Assembly (NCBI GenBank): GCA_004009845.1
Contig: RMBW01000087.1
Location: forward strand, 62,001 to 126,000
Direction: 5' to 3'
Origin: Davidsoniella eucalypti
Lineage: Eukaryota > Ascomycota > Sordariomycetes > Microascales > Ceratocystidaceae
Length of the DNA stretch: 64,000 bases
The translations under genes were made by a program, and so were the position numbers. The notes under the pieces were generated by a model that was not told the origin of the DNA, ran no database searches, and saw only the letters and a program-made list of their open reading frames with translations. Positions within the stretch are counted from its first letter, which is position 1. Each line of letters opens with the position of its first letter. This document shows, one piece after another, positions 25,748 through 37,000 of this stretch.

Positions 25748-26900
25748 CAAGCTCCGTGATGCCCAAAGCTTTGGCTAGTTTATCTATTATCTTATTTATT
25801 CTTCAGCAAGACCAGGTGTTTTCTTGATATCTTTCAGCTATCGAACTATTGACTGTTGCAAGAACTACTACGCCTGAAAAGCAGGAACTGGTGATATGTG
25901 GGAAAAATGCTCCAGTTCAATGTCGGGATATGATAGGTAAAGAGCCAACCTTAAAGTTTGAGATCCCGCCAGCTTAGGCTCAGAGCAGAGAGTGTAAAAG
26001 AGAAGGAAAAATGATATATTTCCATGTTCTTATTTTAGTGACAGTGATACACCCCGACGGTCCTGTAGACACGCCCTTGTTGTCTTTACATCTACAAGTT
26101 TTTTACTTTTTTTATTTTTATTTTTTATATCTTATGTTCTGAATAACAGTGTCTCAAGAGAAGGAATTGTAGACAGAAAGTAGTAGAATTGCTGACAAGG
26201 GTGAACGTTGGGGGGAGGCTTGGCCTGAGCGTTACAGATATTCTTCTTGCTACTCGACATCCAAGGAGGGACAGGAAGACGGCCATCCAGGGCTTCTGGG
26301 GTGGATGGAAAGAGGCGTCTCTTTAAGACTTGGTAAAATACACATATCTATATGGCAAAGAGAATACGAGACTATGTTGGCTTCTAAAAGGTTACATGTG
26401 CTCCAGAGCAGAAGATGGCTATAGTATGTATCCATGAAGACATGCTATAGTTCTTGCACGGTTTTCTACTAGGTGGCTCTTCTCTAGACTACAAGAGAAG
26501 AAAACAGACGCCTTGCCTTCTTGCAATCACCCATGACGGGCTTTTTTCCTGCTACACTGGCCGTGGCTTTTTATTTTCCTGGGCTAAGAAAAATAAGAAA
26601 AAGCCTTCTTTCTCTTGTAGCTACAGTTATAACGAACTTACAGTATCGAAGTCCACCCCCCACCCCCCCTTCCCATACATACAGGACGTTAGTATAGAGC
26701 AAGGGGTCGAAGGCCACACCATGCCATGAGCTTAAAATCACGCCCTGGCGTTCAAAAGGCAGAGCAGGCTAACAAAGTGCCAAGGAGGAGTAGTTCAACT
26801 CGAAGCAGTAGTAAAAGAAGACAGAAGAGAAGCACCCAGCAAGTTATTAGCAGAAGTTGAAGCAAGTTCCACTGCTACTGAAGTATTCTTACAATCATCG

Positions 26901-28017
26901 GACGATATAAACTGCTGGCTCCCGCAACATGGATTGCAGCTGGGCTTCTTGATGCTCCGTTTTCTTTTTGTTATTATTCCCAACACCATCTTTCCTACCC
27001 AGAAGCCCACTCTGCTACTTCTTGTTCTTCTGTCCGTACTTCGTCTTCGTTGGCTCTTCTGGCTTCTTTCGAGCTGCCAAATATCCACGAGAAACGCTCC
27101 GGCGCCGTTCTGCCCGGCTTCGCTTGTGCCCTGATCTTGCGTTCTTTGTATCTTTGGCTACACTGCCATCTTTACATATGCCTCGTCAATACCACGGGAA
27201 TTGATAAACAAATACGCTCGTCTAATTTATCTGTCCGTCTGGAGCCCAGCACCAACCGAGTCCATCGGGGCGAGACGTTCTGCTGGTCTTCACCGCTTGC
27301 CACACCTAAAATACCACAGAAAAAAAGAGACGCCCCCCATATAGACGGCTTGGACAGGCTCCTGCCATAGTGTCAAGTCACGCATATTATAGATGCTGCC
27401 ATATTCTTTGTCCACTATTGTTTTCTTCCACTCGCACAAATAAACAACATATACATATACTACTACTACACCACCCCATCCGTTCTTCTGTCCATCTTTC
27501 CACTTCTCCATCTCTCCACCTCGCAGCAGTGCCCTTCTAGCCTCAGCTATATCTATATCTTTGCGTCCTCCTCTTTTCCCTTCCATCTCTCCCTCTCTCT
27601 CTCTCTCTTCCTCACTCGTCCTCTAGTATCCACCACCACCGAGTTGCTCCGTCCCGTCATCGAAGCTTCTTTGTCTCTCTCTATCTCCTCCCTTGCTCTC
27701 TCGTCCTTGCGTCGTCCATCGCCACCACGACGACTTCTGCCTCTGATAACGATATCCGCCATAGTGCCACGTCCTCCGCAGTGCTCCCGCTCCAGAGCTT
27801 TCTGCCGACCGTAGGCCTTCCACCGCCTTCGCATCTCCCGCCCCAGCCTCAGCCCGCGGCCCAGCATCTGCCTCTGTCTCTGCCTCCGCAGCAGCAGACG
27901 CAGACGCCCGGACGGGCATCATTCTCCCAAATTCTGTCTATACAGAGCCCAGCGGCCGCCCAGAGCGGACCGCTCTGGCGGCCTGGATGCGCCGAAAGCA
28001 CGCTGACTAACTACCGG
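26901..28017 (+). promoter_or_regulatory. Pyrimidine-rich promoter/leader of the Myb-like gene
   Basis: From about 26.9 kb to the Myb ATG the plus strand is strongly pyrimidine-rich, with a CT microsatellite at about 27585-27609 and repeated TCTCTC/CTCCAC blocks. This matches a long core promoter and 5' leader of the kind seen for regulatory genes in filamentous fungi. The transcription start cannot be read. From about 27,781 the Myb frame is open upstream of the first ATG (79 codons without a stop), so an N-terminal extension from a near-cognate codon is formally possible. Confidence 0.5.
27986..28009 (+). promoter_or_regulatory. Upstream ORF (7 codons plus stop) in the Myb leader
   Basis: ATG-CGC-CGA-AAG-CAC-GCT-GAC-TAA encodes MRRKHAD and ends 8 nt before the main ATG at 28018, in another frame. 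A short uORF this close to the start could let ribosomes reinitiate or restrict translation. That it acts is inference; the ORF itself is seen directly. Confidence 0.5.
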
Positions 28018-29338
28018 ATGAACGACTACGGAGTGGACTACTCTTCTCAGCAGTCTCCGGCAGGAGCCTCTGAGCAGAGCCAGTCGCATCAGCACAGTCT
28101 ATACGACGCAGTGGCCTCGTCTCACCAGCAACAGCAACAGCATCAACACCACCACCAGCAGCAGCAGCATCACCAGCAACCGGCACCGCCGCACCAGCCA
28201 ACGCACTCGCATCACCCCCATGCCGCTCACCACCCCCACCAGTCACAGCAGACACAGCACCGTGCCTCTATCCACCACGTGTCGGGCGGCCTAGACCAGT
28301 CAGAGCCGCAGCAGTCCCAGCAACAGCAACAGCACCACGCCTCGTCTACCGCTCACCTGCCCGGTATGGCTGCCGTCCACCACCACGCCCAGCCGCAGTC
28401 TCAGGTGATGATGGACCAGCGCCATCTGGGCCACTCGCATACCTACGGCGCGACTAGCATGTTCCCGTCTCTGGGGCCTGCCTCGCTACCTCCGCCCACT
28501 GGCGGCCCGTCCCAGCAGCCGCAAGGCCCAGGCCAGCACCCGTCGGGCCATCACCGCCCGCAGCACTCGGGCTCGCTCAAGCGCCAGCGCCCCGACGACC
28601 TCGATCTCTCCACCATGGAGGACATGAGCTCGAACGAGCTGAGCATGTCGGCTTCCATCGACTACGCTTCAAACCCTACACACCACCACCACCGCCTGCC
28701 CGACTCCGGCCCGCCTACCAAGATGATGCGCCGCGATGATTCCATGGGCGGCGCCCCCAGCGTTGTCGGCCACGCTGGTATGCCGGCTCCGGCCATGCGA
28801 CCTCGCGGCCCCAAACTCAAGTTCACAACTGAGGACGATCAACTGCTGATCGACCTGAAGGAAAACAAGAACCTGACGTGGAAGCAGATTGCCGATTTCT
28901 TTCCCGGCAGATCGTCGGGTACGCTGCAGGTGCGCTACTGCACCAAGCTCAAGGCAAAGACTACTCAGTGGACCGAAGAAACAGTAAGTGACCCACGACC
29001 CCCTCTCCGTCGATGTGTCTACTATCGTGAAGTTGATTCCCTGGTCCACTTGCCACACCTACAATCCCTGTCTGGGCTTCCCATCATGTCCAGGGTCCTG
29101 CGAATCTTCCCCAACCCACCATAGTCAACTGCTTCTTCACCGTTCTGAGAACCCTCCCCCCACTGACCATGCTTCTCTTTTTCTTCTACTCTAGGATCTC
29201 AAACTACGCACAGCTCTCCAGGACTACGAAAACGAAAGATGGCGCATCATTGCCAACAAAGTCGGCACTGGCTTCCTGCCCGCGGCCTGCAGTGAGCGCG
29301 CAGCCCAGTTGGAACTGGTTAGCGTTGATGAATTATAG
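28018..29338 (+). CDS. Two-repeat Myb/SANT DNA-binding protein, His/Gln-rich
   Basis: Exon 1 is 28018-28983 and exon 2 is 29195-29338, giving 369 residues to the amber stop. The 211-nt intron has a GTAAGT donor, a CTGAC branch point about 30 nt upstream and a CTCTAG acceptor. Residues 1-180 are low complexity (QQQQQHQHHH-type runs). A basic KRQRPDD patch at 188-194 may be a nuclear signal. Two Myb/SANT repeats follow: R1 about 268-312 (TTEDDQLLIDL, WKQIADFFPGR, LQVRYCTKL) and R2 about 316-361 (WTEETDLKLRTAL, RWRIIANKVG, ACSERAAQL). It is probably a nuclear transcription regulator; targets are unknown. I start at the first ATG, although the frame is open further upstream. If the intron is retained, the frame runs to a stop ending at 29124. 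The stop at 29336-29338 is discussed separately because the same frame remains coding-like for 107 more codons. Confidence 0.85.
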
Positions 29339-29662
29339 CAATCAACGTCCCCGGTTGGGGCACCCGCTAACATTAGCATTGTTAGCGGCAGCGGTACTGC
29401 CGGTCCTGGCACAGGCCCTTCCACTACTCCTGTCAGCAGTAGCAATCCCATGGGCCACCACCATCCACAGCATCATGCTCAGCAACAGCAGCCGCACCAC
29501 CACCAGCACCACCACGGGGACAACTCCAATGTCTACGGACACCATGCCGGCGTTGCGGGCTCCATGCCTGTGCCTGTTTCTGTCCAGGTCCAGGTGCCTG
29601 GCGGCCCTGTCCCTTCAGTTCCAGTGTCTGTCTACGGACAGCCGCCGCAGCCGCCATTGTAA
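29339..29662 (+). other. In-frame coding-like extension after the Myb amber stop (readthrough candidate)
   Basis: The codon after the TAG (29336-29338) starts a frame of 107 sense codons, in phase with exon 2, that ends at TAA 29660-29662. Its residues (QSTSPVGAPANISIVSG, then a Gly/Ser/Thr/Pro part, then GHHHPQHHAQQQQPHHH, then a Val/Pro part) match the low-complexity His/Gln/Pro style of the N-terminus. The stop context TAG-CAA-TCA fits the CAR-YYA rule for efficient readthrough known from tobamoviruses. Alternatives: an intron that removes the TAG and keeps frame (29292-29414, GTGAGC to CACAG, with CTAAC at 29367-29371, but it would cut the third helix of R2; or 29318-29470), a 21-nt micro-intron (29318-29338), or a true nonsense change. 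Confidence 0.6.
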
Positions 29663-31000
29663 CTAAACTACTAGGCCAAACAAAAAGCCAGCGCAGACAG
29701 AAGGCTCGTTCCGTGGTATTCTACCGCGAGAACCGGCCGTTTCTGCTTCTGCTTCTCATGTCGACATGATTTGATGTTTATTTCCTTTTTGTGTCTTTAC
29801 TATCATCTCCCCCCCCCCCCCTATTCTTATATCTTCTTTCTACATTGGCCCTAATGACTTTCTCCCTCTTCATTTCTTTTTCTCTCTGCTCGCTACTTCC
29901 CAGTACTGCCTATTTCGCTCTCCAAAATGGCGTCGGTTTCATATTCTGCAGTGGCTTTTCTTGAGTTTTTTCTCCCTCTCTATCCAGTAAAATTTCACTT
30001 GTTAATGAAATTAATGGGTGGAGCAAAAAAGGAAGAATGAAAAAAGAAGAATTAACGAGACAACAACCCCCGTAATGGAACTTGTTTTTTTTTTTCTTTC
30101 TCGATGCTCAAGGAGGGGCAGAACTTATACCTCGTTTGTTATTCCCCGATCTGAATTTTCGTCTTTTTATCCCTCTGCGACGTTCTCGGGTTTACCCAGC
30201 CGACAATCTGAGATTCTTCGTCTTTTCTCAAGAAGAAATTTCACCCAACATTGCTGCCAACTAGAAAATAAATACCCGGCACGAGCTTCACAGGGGAAAA
30301 ATCACAAAAGAGAAGACATGGCTTACAATTTTCTATTATTATCTTTCCGGCTACATATTTTTTTTCTGCTGCTACCATAAATACACCCGGAATTACAGCG
30401 AGTTTCTCGAGTTCCTTTGGCTCTTTTTTCCCAAAGAACAAAGTTGAACTGGCGGTGAGAGCAGGTTGGCAAAAGACTAATTGGTAAATATGATCGGAAA
30501 ATCTTGTCAGATTATTCCATCTACTTTCCAGAACATCGGCTTTCTTACCTTTCGTTGCCCCGGCCCTCGGTCATCGATGTCATTTCTCTCCTCTATTTTC
30601 TCTTTCTTTTTTGATATATTTACTTTTGGTTTTCTTTTCTTCTACTAGTTGTTCATTTTGTTTTTGGTTGTTTACTTAGATTATTTTGGATGGTGGCCGC
30701 TCGGTTTTCTAAGAGGATGAAAGGAAAGTAGCGGCAAGCAATGGATTTTTGTCTGTGATTTTCTACTTTACTGCTTTCTTAGTCTTTGGGATACTTCCGT
30801 TGTTTTGTATCTTTTCTTCTATTATCATCTTTGTTAGACTTGGTTTTTTTTTTCGTGGTGTACGACGGTTCAATTTAGCATCTTCTTAGATTATAAATGT
30901 TTTCTTTTTCGATATATAATTTTCTGGTTTCTTAGAAAGGTCTCTTGACAAATATGATGGTTAACTTTTTCAATACCAAAAGGGTTGTGCACACATCATT
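29663..31000 (+). other. Probable Myb-gene 3' UTR and flank, T-rich
   Basis: The plus strand is strongly T- and pyrimidine-rich for over a kilobase (a C run near 29811-29821, repeated TTTCTTTTTC blocks). This parallels the tracts after PRP8 and the AHC1-like gene. No gene is visible; where the transcript ends cannot be told. Confidence 0.4.
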
Positions 31001-34000
31001 GTATATCCGCATGAAATAAGCCCTAAAACAGTGAAAGTGATCGGATCTGCAGGTTTTTTTTCTTTTTTTTCTTTGGAAACATTCCTTTGATTCCCTTTGA
31101 ATCTTTCCGGGGTTTAATAGTAGAGAAAGAAAACTGAAGAATAAAAGGGACAAAGCAAATATCGGCTTCCGCATAATTTTCTTTATCATAATTCTACCCG
31201 AATACATGTAATCAAAAACAAAGGCCTTCTGCTATCTTCTTAACACTCAATATAAATACCTGAACCGTAATTAATAAACTACTCACTCAGATACGAAAAT
31301 GCTGCAGTCTGCTAGAAATTCAGAATTACCACTGGAACCCCAGGAAAAACGACAATTTGTATGAAACTCGATCGTTCTCTTCCGAGCCCATAATCCCATC
31401 CTCCGTTTTCTTGCACTTACTTTTATCCGTTGACGTATGTAGTATCTTTCGGCTCTTCTATCTCTCCTCATTTCTTCTTACAATAGATATTAATACTGAA
31501 GCCTGGTCCGGCTAATTCATGCATTATATGCCAGATGCTATAAACGGGTAGTCCATGCTTATTCAAGTAATCTGTAAAATCCTGAAGTGCGTCATCTTCA
31601 TCTTCGAAGATTCATAGAACACATCGACAAAGAGAAGAAAAAAAAAGAAAGGACGGCAGACATTAACCCTAATGTCTGTTATTAGTGGTAGGGGAAAAAA
31701 TGGCTTTGTGTGCTTGAACCACCACAACAATCCATTGATCGAACTTCTAAACAATTACGCATTGTAAGCAATCTTTGATTGGGTCGTTCGCCTACATCGA
31801 CATTCCCTGCCTCAGTGGCAAATAATTTTCTTCAAAATTATTGAAAAAAAAAAGACTACAATCAAAGACGCTAGTGAAAATGCCACAATATGCATTCACA
31901 AAACTTAGAAAAAGGCTATGACACTACATCAAGTATCAGTACATATATGTATATCTACACAATATATATTAGTTGCTTGAAACTGTTGCATAAATTTACC
32001 ATCGACGTGTATGTATAGTCTATAGCCCTCCACATATTTTCTTGTAATACGTAGTTGAAACTACTCCGGATTATGACGAGTCATACCCGGTCTCTGAATC
32101 TGTACATACTAGCAAAAATAAAGTCGTAGTTGGCAAATAAGTCACTTTAGTTATTTTTCTCTATTTTGATTCCTGCCTGGACGGATGAAGAAGAATGTTG
32201 GTGGGGCTTATTTATGAAGTTATAATCTGGCTTCCTTTGAGATCTCTTCCGACCTGGCACCCGGAACAGAACATTCCTTCCCCCTCCTTCTTGATCTCTT
32301 GGATCTGTGTTCTTGCTCTAGTGAGGGCTCATAGCAGCAAGAAATCGTATATTAAACGGAAACCCATACTAACCTAATGAGAAATGTGAAAGGGAACGGG
32401 AATATACACATGATAAAATGAAATAAGAATAAATATCTCACGCTAGCGGCTACAACCCGCTCTTATGCGAGGGAGGGATGAGGAATCTTTTGGGGGTGGG
32501 GAATAAACAGATGTGCTTAAAGCTGTAGCATCTCTTATTTAGTGTGTGTGTGTGCTTAAAACATGTAAATGTGTGAAAGAAGATTATGTGAATCTGCAGT
32601 TTTGTGACATGGCAAGATAACACTAATTAGCGATAGACTCGATAATTCAAACAAACATCACTATCTGTACATATCATGTATTTGACATATCTCTTGGCAA
32701 GTTCACAGACGAGCTTGTTTTTTGTCATCATTTCTCATAAAGATGCTATGAACGTTGACTGCCTGTTTTTTTTTTTTTTCATGTGATCGAAGCATGGAAC
32801 TCGAAGAGACACTGCATTAAAGCTACATGATAGTTTTTTCTTACATGCTAATCTTTCTAATCCAGACTGTAGCTTGGCTGGAAACTAGGCTGCTACCGAT
32901 CACATTCATTATTGCAAGCGGCCCCGGAAAAAAGAGCCAACTAACGCCGGGCCAGATAATATGGGCTTTTCTATGTTAAAATAGGTAAAGATAGAAAAAA
33001 GAAAAAAAAAGCAAGAGACTGCCAACTCACACTTCATACAAATTACCAACTCCATCCAGCTTTGGCTATTTCATGTCTTGGCAGATAGGCGGTGAAAAGT
33101 GAAAAGCCGCTCGCTCCTCGTCTCTATTACTAAACAGCAAAAAAAGAAGCTAATTAAAAACCCCAAGTATGGGAGAAAGCTTGCCTACCAATAATCACCG
33201 CTCGGTGGCACTACTGCATATATATGTTCGTAGATGTCATGTATCATGTATGGTGCATCCTGTGGGATATGCTAGTACATATATGACTACCTACTTTGTG
33301 GATGTCTACCAAGTCTAACTCGATCAGCATAGTTCTACACCGGCTTTTTGCTACACATCTTCCTTAATTTGTAGTGTTTTGCTGCTTACTGTTCATTACT
33401 GAAGGAGAAGAGCAGACTACTAATCTGATAGACAGTTCCGTCGGTGAAGCGACATTGGAACTTGCGGTCTTCAGCTGATGGCTAGCACGATATATGTATG
33501 CCACCGCCCTGCGTCACAAGATAGCAGCTACAACTAAATTTGCTCATCTAGGGAACTAGAAAGGATCAGACATCTGTAGAATTATAGAAATAATAGCGTG
33601 GCCGGGCAGCCATAGAAGGCTTACTGCATATTGCATTAGTGATATCACTCAAGTCTGGGCTTAAGTGACGCTTAACTGGCCTTTAAGTGATGCGGTAATC
33701 TGCTAGTGCCAAGGTTGAAGCGCATAATGCTGCTCCGATCATATAGTTGTCTCCAGCGTGTTATTCTTGTTTCGTTTCTAGTAAGCCTTGTGGTTGGGCC
33801 TATAACACCCAGCCTGCTATTAGAATAGAGGGGGATGTTTTGTTTATATAGTGAAGGTATCTTAAGCTATAGTTTATATGGCGTGTTCAGTTGATTTTAG
33901 TGCACTAACTATCAACTTCTAGGGCCGCCGCTCATTGTAACCAGATGATGGCTATGACTCAAAAAGAACACCTGGTTTTCTTACATATATTGTTTGTTAT

Positions 34001-37000
34001 AGACTAGAGTGTCAGATCGCCGCATTAACATCTGTATAGGATATCTTACAATATCTAAAGGGACAGCTAAGCTGTTGTTAAAACCCGGACTACAGGGTTC
34101 TGTAACACTTCTCTATAACTTCGATACCATGCTATGTGTATCTATTTGGTAACGAAGAAGCAGGCTTAATCTCCGGTGCCCATGCTACGGCAAATAGCTA
34201 TTATTATATTTCTCATGGCTACAGACTGTCACAATTGTATCAAGCATGGTCACAGTCATCATGACTTTACTGCCCTTCTGATATACCACGGTCCATCCAT
34301 AGTATATTTGTACGTATATATTCTCTCGCCAGGGTATTTCTCAAGATCTTAATGTGGCGTCAGGCGCCTAGAATCAAATGGAAAACGGGCTAGGCGACAG
34401 CCGCTTCAATATACAGATACAGATACAGTAAGCGTATGCAAAAAAGATGAAAAGGACCTGGCATACAACTACTGCATCGAGTAAGCTGATGCAAGGTTAG
34501 AGGAAATTTACCATCAAGAGCGGTATTTTTTAACTTGTGCATCCTAACCGACTAGTAAGCCACAGGTTAGCTCTGAACAATTTCCCAGCAACCTTGTACC
34601 ACGAATCGACGCTAAATTGCCCTGGTTCGCTGTACTCTTCTCTTTTTTTCTTCTTCTTTTTTTTTCTTTTTTCATTCTCAGGTTGTAAGAGTGCATATGA
34701 TACAGATGGGTTTATTAATCTACTCGGTAGATCAAAGTCTAGAAACACCTTAGTCCAGTATGTGATACGCGGCTCACTTTCACATGTTGCTATCATATCT
34801 CCCCAGTCCTATTTCACCTCGATTACTGTAATAAAGACAACCATATCAGTCTTTTGTTTCCTCTTACTCGTTTTTATATTTTCTACTTTAACTCAATATT
34901 CAACATGTCTATTTCCTTACTTTTTAGATCCCTCGTGCTTTGCTATCAGTAAATCCCATGTAGTTTTTCGTGCTAGTCGTTGAGCTAATTCCGACAAAGA
35001 ACGTGCTTACCACGCTTTCTCGGCTAAGCACTAGCTTTTTTTGCTCTCTTGTCCAAGGCCTTCTTCCTACTAACATCCTATTAGTGACAACTGAGTGTTA
35101 GATCAAGACACTATTCGACTGTCTATAAGAAAAAGAAGGCGGCCATGCCTATAAATATCAGCGTCCGATTATTAGCAACAACAACTTTTATTTGTGGTTG
35201 CAGATGTTCGATCTGATCCTTCCTCTCTCGAAGATATAGAATCGATTTTCCATTCCATAATCACACGCTAAAAAAGGACACGAGACGCCATGTTCGTGAT
35301 TCACATAACTAGGAAACGTTTCGGGCTTATACTAGAGCCCCCATCACTATCACATCTACTAATACTGCTTGTTGGCGATAACGCTGTTGCGCAGATGGAC
35401 AGCCAAGTCTTTGGGGATATATGGCTTAGCCCTCATGACATTCATGACATAATGAGAGGCCTATTGCGTCTGCGCCAGTGGCGTTCTTGCGCGACATCTA
35501 GAGCAGCTAGGGTATAGAACCGAGGTAACTCGAGTAAGCACGGCTCAAGCCATGTACTAGGAAAAGTGGTTTGATATATCGATACAGATACGTGCATATA
35601 TTAGGTCTTCTAGTGCTCATTCTGGCACTAGCAACCGTAGCGCCTTCTATTCATCGCAGTGGCAACGCATGTGATTGACAAGGAGATGTTTGAGAGTTTT
35701 GAATACAAGTCAAGTCGGTCTTTTGTCCTGTACAGATAAGTGCATATACGCTTCCTTTTTATCTTCTTGTTCTTTCTCTTGGTTCCCCCGTAAACGAGAT
35801 GACGGCGGGAATATCCATAAAACACAAAATAGCTACAATATCGCTTGCTGCAGCATAAGCATGATTGCAGGTTCATGGTGGCGCTTCTATTGTCTTCCCG
35901 CTATTTGTTTCAGAAACTACATGGCCCAGATCACTAACTGGTTAAGGAATATGTCTATTGCTTTTATAGATACATAGTTACTGGGCACCAACAACCCGAC
36001 ATGACGATACTTGGATATTCTTATGATATCAAATTTTAATGGGTAAATATACTTATCGCTTTCCCTATTTGTATCGGCTTATACATACGTCCATTGCGGT
36101 ACCCTAACCCTGGTGACGTATCATGTGACTGGACATGCTATGGCCAGACGGGCTTTGATGGAGCTTGCTACAGCTTTCATATACTGTTGTATCTGCAATT
36201 AAAGCTGCGGACGTATTGAAGAATCGCTACTTCCCTGTACGAGCCAAGTATCAACCAGTCATTCTGCCATTCGTGGCTGCTATCTTGGGTTATTCTACGA
36301 GGTTTCATTATGCGGAATTTCTAGTCGTTATGATGGCAACTCTAATGGTAGCACCAAGTTGTCAGTGGACCATTCGAATTTTACCAAAAAAGGGCTGAAA
36401 CTCTGAAACTTGGCCTTTTCTACAAATTACGGCTGGAACAAAGACGAGACTTAGAACAAGGGATAGATATTGTTTCTGGTCATTAGATTTGTAGCTGGTG
36501 GTTCCTCGGGCCCATTTCTTTTCTCCGGTCCCTTGACATTTTCAAATTTTATCTTGACACCAAAGGCTCATTGTTGAGCCGCCCTTGCTTGCCCTTGTCA
36601 TAATAGAGTTTTTGATTCTTTTTCTTGATAGAGACTCCCTGTCTTTTTTTTCTTTTTTAACTCTGTAATTAGTGGCGCCGGGAACATACCAAATTAGAGC
36701 CTAAAGAGAGCTTGTGAGACGTAAAACGCCGTAATCATCGGGAACGACATATCCACCGTTCTCAATAATAGGACCCTAACGGCGAAAGCAAGAGAATGCT
36801 AGACGGTCAGGAAAAGTCTGAAAGTTCCGTCACTTAATATAGGTACTATTCATCTATTATTGTGTCGCCTCTCATAGACAAAGAATTCTCCGGAAGGCTA
36901 AGTGTGTGATCTTTAAGTCAGCGGTAGTGCCACTCTATAGTATCTGAGCAACGCTACACTCTTCTAAACTGCTACAAAGTCAACTAGTTAGCTTTATTGT

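Larger units (their letters stand above)
10266..26900. other. Long gene-free tract (about 16.6 kb)
   Basis: No reading frame here has a recognisable domain, coherent codon use or paired intron signals; the open frames are short and mostly lack ATG starts. Contents that can be named: a GACTCGAG minisatellite (14670-14697), homopolymer runs (C near 15782-15794, T near 17908-17926, G near 21607-21615, A near 25139-25158) and an ACC/AAA-rich low-complexity block (25707-25747). There is no LTR pair, transposase, rRNA or intact tRNA that I can see. It could hold non-coding RNAs, upstream regulatory DNA of the Myb gene, or relics too old to read. Confidence 0.5.

Noticed and set aside
29169..29666. 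Alternative frame (165 codons) over Myb exon 2 and its downstream region
   Set aside because: It has no ATG of its own, starts inside the intron and reads the Myb helix out of frame. It could only be used through an intron ending at 29385, which would destroy the second Myb repeat.
34537..34983. 148-residue open frame with a Phe-rich run, possible membrane protein
   Set aside because: The hydrophobic run is a T homopolymer read in frame, there is no ATG-context, intron or domain support, and the region has no coding-like codon bias.
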